Positions 33,848 through 41,060 of a stretch of DNA of 43,955 bases are shown piece after piece; position 1 is the first letter of the stretch; each line of letters starts with the position of its first letter. The notes beneath the pieces were generated by a model. The model searched no databases. It worked only from the letters and a program-made list of their open reading frames with translations, and was not told where the DNA came from. The stretch comes from Okeania sp. SIO2C9 (GTDB lineage Bacteria > Cyanobacteriota > Cyanobacteriia > Cyanobacteriales > Microcoleaceae), in the NCBI RefSeq assembly GCF_010672455.1, contig NZ_JAAHGO010000073.1, forward strand, positions 1 through 43,955, in the 5' to 3' direction. Made by a program: the position numbers and the translations under genes.

Positions 33848-35809
33848 ATGGCTTGTGCGGTTATTTTAACAGCAATTCGTATCGAATATATGGCAGTACG
33901 CGCTCATCTTAGTGACTTGACGGAGGAGATGCACCCTAATGGGACAATTTATGAGAGGGGTAAATTTTCTATTGGTAGTCAAAAGTGGGAAGTGGTTATT
34001 GTCCAGACTGGTGCTGGAAATTTATCAGCAGCTATGGAAGCAGAGAGAGCGATCGCCTATTTTAATCCTGATGTAATTCTGTTTGTTGGGGTAGCTGGAG
34101 GAATTAAAGATGTCCAACTGGGAGATGTGGTAGCTGCTACTAAGGTTTATGGTTATGAGTCGGGAAAGGTGGCTGAGACTTTTAGACCAAGGCCGGATGT
34201 TGGTCTTTCAAATTATAATATGATTCAACTGGCAAAGGCTGAGGCTAAAAAAACTGATTGGTTGGCTAGATTTTCTGATTCAGCTAAACCTAATGTATTT
34301 GTTGCTCCTATTGCTGCGGGAGAAAAGGTAGTTGCTAATAAAAAATCAGATTTATTTGAGTTTCTTCAGCAAAGTTATGGTGATGCTTTAGCTGTGGAAA
34401 TGGAAGGTCGTGGTATTTTGCAAGCTGCTCATGCTAATCAACAGGTTTCGGCGTTAATTATTCGGGGTATTTCTGATTTAATTGATGGTAAAAGTAGGGC
34501 GGATAAAGAAGGTTTTCAAGAAGTAGCTGTTCGTCATGCAAGTGCTTTTGCATTTCAGGTTTTATCAAAGCTTAGAGTTGGGCAAGAAAACAATTCAAAT
34601 TCTGCTAATAATTCTCTAGAAAAGGAACCAAGAACTCCTAACTTTTTTGCTTATGATGATGCTTGGGTTGGTCGTGAAAGTCTAATTAATGAATTAACAA
34701 ATAAAGTTAAAGGTTCATGTCGTTTATTGATTTTAGTAGGGATTACAGGAATAGGGAAAACGGCTTTAGGAGAAAGATTAGCAGTTGAATTAGAAGGCTG
34801 GTTTTATGATTGGAATTATTATCTACAAGAGAATTTTGATAATGAAGAACAAACATCTGATTTTGGTAGTGTCGCAGCTAGATTATTAGAAAAATCTGGT
34901 GAAGTAGTGACACCAGATGACCGTAAAGATGCTCAAATGTTAATGGATCGTTTGGTAAGGCATTTACAAGAGAATCGTTATTTAATTCAAATTGATTCTT
35001 TAGAAAACATTTTGCAGGGAAATGAAGAGGAAGGATGGAATGATTTTATAGATGAATGGTGGGTGAAATTTATTAAAGCTTGGTTGAGTTTTGATACTTG
35101 TGAAAGTTGTCTGATTTTAACCTCCCAAGATTTACCAGCACAAATTCCTTCTGTAGGTACTCGTTCTCAAAATTTTTGGTTATGTCAACCTTTAAGTGGT
35201 TTAGAAGAATTGGAACAGTTAGCCTTGTTTAATAAAACAGGATTGGATGTTAGTCCAGAAGCAGAAGGAAAACCTTATTTAGAAAGAATTGGACGAGCTT
35301 ATGAAGGTCATCCTTTAGCTTTACGGATAATAGCTGGTGAAATTGTGAATCCTCCTTTTAATAGGAATGTTTTAGGATATTGGAATAAGTATGGAAAAGA
35401 AGTTGAAGAGGTAGAAAAAGCAATTGAGGAAGCAAAAACGAAGGAAATAATAGCATCGAAAGATGACCAGTATAATTTACACAAATTTACTAAAAATTTA
35501 CGCAGAAATGTTGAACTTCGTTTAGAAAAGGCATTTAATCGTTTAGAAGAAGGAGTACATGATGCTTATTTATTGTTGTGTGAATCTTCTGTTTATCGCT
35601 GTGAAGTACCAGAGGATTTCTGGTTAAGTCATTTGGAAGATTGCGATATTGATAAAGATATGTGGCAAATGGCTTTAGATGCTTTGAAAGATAGATATTT
35701 AGTTGAGGAAAGAGTTGATGAAAATAATGAATATTTAGTAAGGCAACACAATTTAATTCGTGGAGTATCTTCGGAAAGGTTAAAAAAATTAGATGAGGAA
35801 GATGAATAG
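33848..35809 (+). CDS. Nucleoside-phosphorylase-like domain fused to a STAND NTPase
   Basis: 653 residues. Residues 2-~240 form a PNP/MTA-nucleosidase-like domain: LTAIRIEYMAVRAHL, IVQTGAGNLSAA, ILFVGVAGGIKDVQLGDVV, AVEMEGRGI (E184/E186) and IIRGISD (D210). Residues ~265-430 form a STAND/NB-ARC ATPase with P-loop GITGIGKT (298-305), Walker B LIQIDSLE (near 380-386) and ILTSQDLP. GHPLALRI and a winged-helix-like segment (~540-653) follow. The sensor repeats usually found C-terminal to this are missing and lie in the next two genes. PNP-type domains on STAND proteins are known immune effectors that can act on ATP or other purines. The stop overlaps the next start (GATGAATAG). Confidence 0.85.
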   Translation: MACAVILTAIRIEYMAVRAHLSDLTEEMHPNGTIYERGKFSIGSQKWEVVIVQTGAGNLSAAMEAERAIAYFNPDVILFVGVAGGIKDVQLGDVVAATKVYGYESGKVAETFRPRPDVGLSNYNMIQLAKAEAKKTDWLARFSDSAKPNVFVAPIAAGEKVVANKKSDLFEFLQQSYGDALAVEMEGRGILQAAHANQQVSALIIRGISDLIDGKSRADKEGFQEVAVRHASAFAFQVLSKLRVGQENNSNSANNSLEKEPRTPNFFAYDDAWVGRESLINELTNKVKGSCRLLILVGITGIGKTALGERLAVELEGWFYDWNYYLQENFDNEEQTSDFGSVAARLLEKSGEVVTPDDRKDAQMLMDRLVRHLQENRYLIQIDSLENILQGNEEEGWNDFIDEWWVKFIKAWLSFDTCESCLILTSQDLPAQIPSVGTRSQNFWLCQPLSGLEELEQLALFNKTGLDVSPEAEGKPYLERIGRAYEGHPLALRIIAGEIVNPPFNRNVLGYWNKYGKEVEEVEKAIEEAKTKEIIASKDDQYNLHKFTKNLRRNVELRLEKAFNRLEEGVHDAYLLLCESSVYRCEVPEDFWLSHLEDCDIDKDMWQMALDALKDRYLVEERVDENNEYLVRQHNLIRGVSSERLKKLDEEDE

Positions 35810-37463
35810 CTTAAAAACTTCTAATGAATCTGTTCTTCGGCCACCAAATTTTACAATTCAAATAAAACAGTTAATATCCGAGATTGATAGTGTTTTACTG
35901 AGGCACAATAATTATAATTTTTCTCGTTGGAAAAAAGCTCATTACAAAGCAGTTAAAAACTGGTTGTTAAAATATAAACCACCAGAAAATAATCCATCAA
36001 ATTTAGCAATAATAACGGGATATATAGAAGCTTTATATCATTTATGTAAAGTTGAAGATTGGGATAAAGTAAAAAAAATATTATCTATGAATGTCGATAA
36101 TAATTTCCCCGATTATCAATTTCATAATCAACTAGGAATTTGGGGACTATATAAACAACAGATTAGTATTTATTGCAGTTTGCTGGAAAAAATAGATTAT
36201 CAATGGGATTGTAGATTTTTAGAGGGTCTTGGTAATGCTTATGATGCTTTAGGAAACCATGAAAAAGCGATTGATTATCGTCAGCAATGGAGGCAAATTG
36301 CACAGAACATTGGAGATAAAAAAGAAGAAGGAAAAGCACTATGTAATTTAGGTATTAGTGATTCTTTTTCGGGTGATTTAGTTTTAGCTGCCTTTAATGT
36401 TGATAAAGATAACTTAAGATCTATCAAGCCTATGTGGAAAAGAAGCAATTATACAGCCATTGTTAACTGGCTAACGAAATATTCAGTTAATTCAAATTCT
36501 TCTAATTTAGAGAAATTAAAAGGATTCATAGAGACTTTTTTTCATTTTTGTGGAGTGGAATCATGGTTAGAAGCAAAAGAAATTCTTCTAATTCGCTTAG
36601 ATACACCTACGAATGAAGAATTACACCAACAATTGCAAACCTGGGGCTATTATAGAGAGGCAATGGATTTATATTTCAAGCTTTTCGGAAAATTAGATTC
36701 TTGGTGGGAAGCAATTACTTTAACAGGTATTGGTAAAGTCTATATTGCTACTGGGGATTTTTATAAAGCTATTGACTATCTTCAAAAGAGTCTAGCTATT
36801 AGTAAAAATATAGGAGCTATACAAACAGAGATAAATGTATTAAATAATTTAGGAAAAACGTACCGCTTTCTAGAAAATAATTATGCTGCAATTCAAGCTA
36901 ATATTGAGAGTTTAAGAATCGCAAAGAACACTGGAAATCGAATTAATGAAAGTTTAGTAATGAGTGATTTAGGTGTCACTTATGTTGCTATTAAAGATAA
37001 TAAAAAGGCACTTTACTATCTTCAAAAAAGTTTAGATATTGCACGTTAAACTGATAACAAACTAGGACAAGTAAGTGCATTAGAAGGTTTAGGTATTTTC
37101 TATCTCCAAGAAAATGATTATGACCATGTAGTTGAATATTCTCAACAACAATTAGCTGTTAGTCGTGAGATTGAGTATCGTAAAAGTGAGGCAACTGCTC
37201 TTCGTAATTTAGGTGAAGCTCAAATCAACTCTTTGGAGCATTTGAAAGCCTCTAATTATTTAGAAGAATCTCTAGGAATTTTTCAAGAAATTAGCGATAG
37301 GTATAATGAAGCTATTTGTATTTATTCCCTAGGTCAAAAATACTATAAATATGGGTACGTTGAAAAAGCAGAATTTTTTCTTACACAAGCTTTATATTTG
37401 TCAAGAAGTCTCAATCTTCCTTTAGAAAAAAACTGTTTAGAATTACTAAAATTAATCAAATGA
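35802..37463 (+). pseudogene. TPR sensor protein with one in-frame TAA
   Basis: Starts at ATG 35802, overlapping the STAND stop, with GAGGAAG as ribosome site. It reads 415 codons to TAA at 37047-37049 (LDIAR*TDNKLGQ). It then continues in the same frame for 137 codons to TGA at 37461-37463. Two copies of a ~110-residue helical module (WKKAHYKAVKNWL..., and WKRSNYTAIVNWLTKY...) each precede TPR units such as AIDYLQKSLAISKNIG. After the stop the TPRs go on (GLGIFYLQENDYDHV). The expected codon at the stop is CAA (IARQTD), so a single C-to-T change explains it. The final stop overlaps the next ATG (ATGA), so the original gene was coupled. It might still make a 415-residue protein. Confidence 0.75.
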
Positions 37464-39505
37464 ATAATCAGGAAAAACTAGATACTCAAAAAAAAATTGC
37501 TTCTAAAAATCTTAATGTGATACCTTCGAGTGAGTCAATTTTGGAAAAAATTGGTATTGATTTAACTCAAATAAAGTCAATTAAACCCCGTAGTAAAAGG
37601 AGTCAGTACCGAGCAATTATAAATTGGCTAACGAAATATAAACCTAATCCAGAGGGTTCTAATTTAGAGAAAGTTAAAGGTTTGTTAGAGACATTTTTTC
37701 ATTTGTGTGGAGTAGAAGACTGGGAAAGAGCTAATAAAATTACTGGGATTAAATGTAATACTCCTACCCATGATGAGTTACATATTCAATTAGCCACTTG
37801 GGGCTACTTTTCGGAAAGAATTAAATTGGAAAGCCAACTTTTAGGTAAGTTAAATGCTGAAATTGATGGTATTTGTTTAAGTGGTTTGGGTAATGCTCAC
37901 TATTTTTTAGGAGAATACGAAAAAGCTATTGAATATCATCAGCAACATTTAACAATTGCTCAAGAAAGAGGCGATCGCTTTCAAGAGGGAACAGCATCAG
38001 GAAGTTTAGGTAATGTTAACTACTCTTTGGGAAAATACGAAAAAGCTATTGAATATCACCAAAAACATTTAGCAATTGCTCAAGAAAGAAGCGATCGCTT
38101 AGGTCAAGGAAGAGCATTTTCTAACTTGGGGAGTGTTTATCATTCTATGGGAAAATACCAAGAAGCTATTGATTCTTATCAGCAACATTTAACTATTATA
38201 AAAGAAAATGAAGACCCTCTGGGAGTGGGAAGAGCTTTAGGAGGTTTAGCTACAGCTTACAAATCTTTAGGAGAATATCAGAAAGCTATTGAATATCATC
38301 AACAACAGTTAGCAATTGCAAGAGAGATAGAAGACCGTGGTAACGAAGGGATGGCGCTAGGAGGTTTAGGAGTTGTCTATACCTTATCAGGAAAATATAA
38401 AAAAGCGATTGACTATCACAAGCAACACTTAGATATTGTTAAGGAAATGAAACAGCGCAGTAGGGAAGGCTTACCATTGACAAATCTAGGTGCTACTTAT
38501 TATTCAATGGGAGATTATGAGCAAGCAATTAACTACTATAACCTCAGTTTAGGTGTTGCACGTTCTGTTGGTAGTCTAGCTGAAGAGGGTCATAGTTTGG
38601 GAAATTTAGCTAATGCTTATAATGCTCTGGGAAAATATAATCAGGCACTTGATTACTACCACCAAGGTTTGAATATTGCACAGAAAATTAACGATCGAGT
38701 TAATAAAGGAATGATATTGAAGAATTTAGGAACTATTTATTATTCTCAAAGAAATTACAACCAAGCAATTAGTTGTTACCAGAAAGCTTTAAATATTGCT
38801 AAACAAACAGGTAATTTATCAAATATAGGAGTAGCATCTGGAAGTTTAGGTAATGTTTTTCATCGCTTGGGTAACTATGACTTAGCTCTGGAGTACCACC
38901 AGCAGCATTTGAGTATTGCAAAACAAATTGGAAGTCCTAACAGTCAAGCTGCGGCAATGGGAAATTTAGGAAATGTTTACTTTGCTCTCAAAGATTACCA
39001 CAAAGCATTAGATTACCATCGTCAACAGTTGCAAATTGCTGAAAAAATTGATGCTGTTGCGATGAAAGCAACTGCTTTATGTAATTTAGGTGCTACTTTG
39101 ATGGAACTTAATCAAAATATAGAAGCACTCGAACCTTTACAACAAGCATTAGATATTTATCGCCAAATTGGTAGTCGTCCCGAAGAAGTTATAACTCTTT
39201 ATAATTTAGCCGAACTTTATCATAAGTTAAACGATGATAAGTTGGCACATGATTTTTATAAGCAAGGTTTATCTATTGCTCAGGAGTTAGAAATTTTTCT
39301 AAAAGAGAGCCAGGAGTTAAAAGAAAAATTGTTCAATACTTACCTCCAAGAAATAGATGAAAAAGATACCCGTTATTTAATGAAATTACCATTAGAAGAA
39401 AGACGAAAAATTTTGGCAAAGCAAGCCGAAAAAATGTTGGAATATTATCAGCAAGATACAGAATGGCAAGATTTACAAACTTGGGATGAATTATATGAGG
39501 AATGA
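37460..39505 (+). CDS. TPR sensor protein with MazE-like antitoxin C-terminus
   Basis: 681 residues. Residues ~35-150 are the same helical module found twice in the previous gene (RSKRSQYRAIINWLTKYKPN, FFHLCGVEDWE, LATWGYFSERI). About 150-610 hold eleven or twelve 40-residue TPR units of the G-x-A-x-x-S-L-G-x-Y-x-K-A-I-E-Y-H-Q kind, with strongly repetitive DNA. The last ~50 residues change character: YLMKLPLEERRKILAKQAEK, then MLEYYQQDTEWQDLQ. This is the pattern of small cyanobacterial antitoxins paired with MazF/PemK. The ATG of a MazF-like gene lies inside its last codons (39495). It would sense a ligand for the STAND ATPase in trans and may also hold the toxin in check; both are inferences. 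Confidence 0.85.
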   Translation: MNNQEKLDTQKKIASKNLNVIPSSESILEKIGIDLTQIKSIKPRSKRSQYRAIINWLTKYKPNPEGSNLEKVKGLLETFFHLCGVEDWERANKITGIKCNTPTHDELHIQLATWGYFSERIKLESQLLGKLNAEIDGICLSGLGNAHYFLGEYEKAIEYHQQHLTIAQERGDRFQEGTASGSLGNVNYSLGKYEKAIEYHQKHLAIAQERSDRLGQGRAFSNLGSVYHSMGKYQEAIDSYQQHLTIIKENEDPLGVGRALGGLATAYKSLGEYQKAIEYHQQQLAIAREIEDRGNEGMALGGLGVVYTLSGKYKKAIDYHKQHLDIVKEMKQRSREGLPLTNLGATYYSMGDYEQAINYYNLSLGVARSVGSLAEEGHSLGNLANAYNALGKYNQALDYYHQGLNIAQKINDRVNKGMILKNLGTIYYSQRNYNQAISCYQKALNIAKQTGNLSNIGVASGSLGNVFHRLGNYDLALEYHQQHLSIAKQIGSPNSQAAAMGNLGNVYFALKDYHKALDYHRQQLQIAEKIDAVAMKATALCNLGATLMELNQNIEALEPLQQALDIYRQIGSRPEEVITLYNLAELYHKLNDDKLAHDFYKQGLSIAQELEIFLKESQELKEKLFNTYLQEIDEKDTRYLMKLPLEERRKILAKQAEKMLEYYQQDTEWQDLQTWDELYEE

Positions 39506-39857
39506 TAATTTACCCAAGCGGGGAGATATTTGGCTAACAAATTTCGACCCAACTATTGGAGCATAAATTAGAAAGATTCGTCCGGCGATTATCATTAGTT
39601 CCGATGGTATTGGTAGATTACCAATTAAGTTAATTGCACCTATTACTGATTGGAAAAATTATTTTAATAATGATAGTTGGCACATTAAAATTGAACCGGA
39701 TTTAGAAAATAATTTAAGCAAAGTTTCTACTGTTGATTTATTGCAAATAAGAGGAATGGATTTGCAAAGGTTAGTTAAGAAAATAGGTGTTTGTTCTAGT
39801 GAAGTTATGGATAAAATATCAGCTGGTATTGCTTTACTTGTAGAGTACGAAGGTTAA
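39495..39857 (+). pseudogene. MazF/PemK-type toxin with one in-frame TAA
   Basis: Overlaps the TPR-antitoxin gene by 11 bp. The frame reads MRNDNLPKRGDIWLTNFDP with TIGA and then TAA at 39564-39566. It continues IRKIRPAIIISSDGIGRLPI, LIAPITDW, DLLQIRGMDLQRLVKKIG to TAA at 39857. These are the core MazF motifs (KRGDIW..., K.RPA.I.S.D, APIT, Q.R..D..R), 120 codons in all. Homologues have Glu or Gln at the stop position (TIGAEIRK), so a single substitution would explain it. As it stands only 23 residues can be made. Confidence 0.85.
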
Positions 39858-39925
39858 ATTATTCTATATCTAAAAATTCAATCCCATCGACTACCTCAGT
39901 GTTAGGGTCGCTTATCCGTTAGGAT

Positions 39926-39965
39926 AAACCCAAAACGCGCTTTATTTTGGTAAAGTTGGGTTTTT
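39926..39965 (+). terminator. Terminator of the STAND operon
   Basis: AAACCCAA (39926-39933) and TTGGGTTT with TTTTT (39956-39965) can pair around a 22-base loop. A smaller TTATCC-GTTA-GGATAA hairpin precedes. It lies ~70 bp past the MazF stop and before the convergent Uma2 gene. Confidence 0.5.
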
Positions 39966-40002
39966 CCGTTGGAAATGCTCCGCAAACGTTCCTTAACCGA
40001 AT

Positions 40003-40596
40003 CTACGCTTGCTCTGTGTTTTCTGAAGTTTCAAAATTAACTCCTTCGTATAAAACCTCAATAGCTGAAGTAAATTCAATACTCTCTAATGTAATAGACT
40101 CACCTTCTGTATACCCACAATAATTCCAAATTTTTCCCTCTCCACGTTGATAAATTTCTACAGATATTGATTCTGAATCTACTAAAACATATTCTTGCAA
40201 ACTAGGAAATTGACGATAATATTTCAACTTATCGCCGCGATCGTATTTTTGCGTACTAGGGGAAAGCACCTCAACAATGACTGTAGGATGTTTAATAAAG
40301 TCACGAGATTTTAAATCTTCAGTATTACAAGTCACTACTAGATCGGGATAAAAATAACGATTATTTTTACTATCCTGAACTTTCACATCCGAAACATAAG
40401 CTTCACAACCTCTTTTACTCAAATGAGGTCTTAAAGCTGTATATAAATTGAGGTAAATTTTAGTATGAGGAATAGTTCCTCCAGTCATAGCTAAAATTTC
40501 ACCGTCTACATATTCATGGCGAAATTCCTGTTTAGCTTCCCATTCTAGATATTCTTCTGGGCTAATTTTTTGATAATCTTGGGGTTGAGCAATCAT
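40003..40596 (-). CDS. Uma2 family endonuclease (DUF820)
   Basis: 197 residues. Uma2/DUF820 proteins have a PD-(D/E)XK-like restriction fold and are highly expanded in cyanobacteria; their role is poorly known. Landmarks: SPEEYLEWEAKQEFRHEYVDGEILAM (E-x-R-x-E-Y-x-D-G), YFYPDLVVTC (catalytic PD), HPTVIVEVLSPSTQKYDRGDK (E-V-L-S-x-S-T) and YRQFPSLQEYVLVDSE. All key residues are present. It lies 15 bp downstream of a 55-residue gene on the same strand, so it is likely co-transcribed. Convergent with the STAND operon. Confidence 0.93.
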   Translation of the reverse strand: MIAQPQDYQKISPEEYLEWEAKQEFRHEYVDGEILAMTGGTIPHTKIYLNLYTALRPHLSKRGCEAYVSDVKVQDSKNNRYFYPDLVVTCNTEDLKSRDFIKHPTVIVEVLSPSTQKYDRGDKLKYYRQFPSLQEYVLVDSESISVEIYQRGEGKIWNYCGYTEGESITLESIEFTSAIEVLYEGVNFETSENTEQA

Positions 40597-40611
40597 AAGT
40601 TTTTTATTATT

Positions 40612-40779
40612 CTAATATTTTATTATACCAGACTTTCGAGATAGATTCACAACTTTCATGCCACTTTCCGCTTGCTTCTTTTGTAAATCAGCAAATATGG
40701 CTTCCAAATCGTGGTTGAATGAACGAGAATATTCTTGACGAATTCTGTGAATTTCTTCAACAATCTCATCCTGATACAT
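40612..40779 (-). CDS. Small conserved cyanobacterial protein, 55 residues
   Basis: Reads MYQDEIVEEIHRIRQEYSRS, then FNHDLEAIFADLQKKQAESG and a KVVNLSRK tail. The pattern D-E-I-V-x-E-I-[RH]-x-I-R-x-E-Y-[AS]...F-N-x-D-L-x-A-I-F-x-D-L-K-x-x-x-x-x-S-G is typical of small helical proteins found next to toxin-like or nuclease genes in cyanobacteria, perhaps as antitoxins. The ATG at 40779 can be extended three codons to an ATG inside the MITE end (TAGACAT). It is followed by the Uma2 gene. The family resemblance is from memory and the function is unproven. Confidence 0.65.
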   Translation of the reverse strand: MYQDEIVEEIHRIRQEYSRSFNHDLEAIFADLQKKQAESGMKVVNLSRKSGIIKY

Positions 40780-40781
40780 AA

Positions 40782-40912
40782 TAGACATCTCCAGAAAAGA
40801 GGGAACAGGGAACAGGGAATAGGGAACCCACCCCTAACCCCTCCCAGGAGGGGAATAATTGACAATTTATGGATAATAATTGATTTTATTTTTAATTTCC
40901 ACTAGGTGTCTA
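40782..40912. mobile_element. MITE, TAGACATCTCCA family (copy 3)
   Basis: TAGACATCTCCAGAAAAGAGG at the left and CACTAGGTGTCTA (degenerate) at the right, with GATAATAATTGATTTTATTT inside. It carries GGGAACAGGGAACAGGG and CCCCTCCCAGGAGGGG insertions compared with copies 1 and 2. A further TAGACATCTCCA lies at 40914-40925. It stands 3 bp upstream of the 55-residue gene. Confidence 0.7.
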
Positions 40913-40925
40913 ATAGACATCTCCA

Positions 40926-41060
40926 ATAATAATAAAGTAGAATGCTATATTTAGTACCCAATCTTAAATTAAAACTTCTAACTTCTTACTTCTGACTTCC
41001 CATAAAATCTTACTTTTGATTTTTGACTTTTGACTTTTGACTTAATTTGACTTCCCCAAA
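40926..41060. other. Leader with TTTTGACTTTTGACTT repeats
   Basis: Non-coding. A TTTTGAC unit is repeated tandemly at about 41018-41047, immediately before the CCA-enzyme gene. No clear promoter was picked out because of the repeats. Confidence 0.4.

Noticed and set aside
17909-39566. Reassignment of TAA to glutamine
   Set aside because: Certain genes such as glmS (ends at 5150) terminate with TAA at the expected length, so TAA is a normal stop here.
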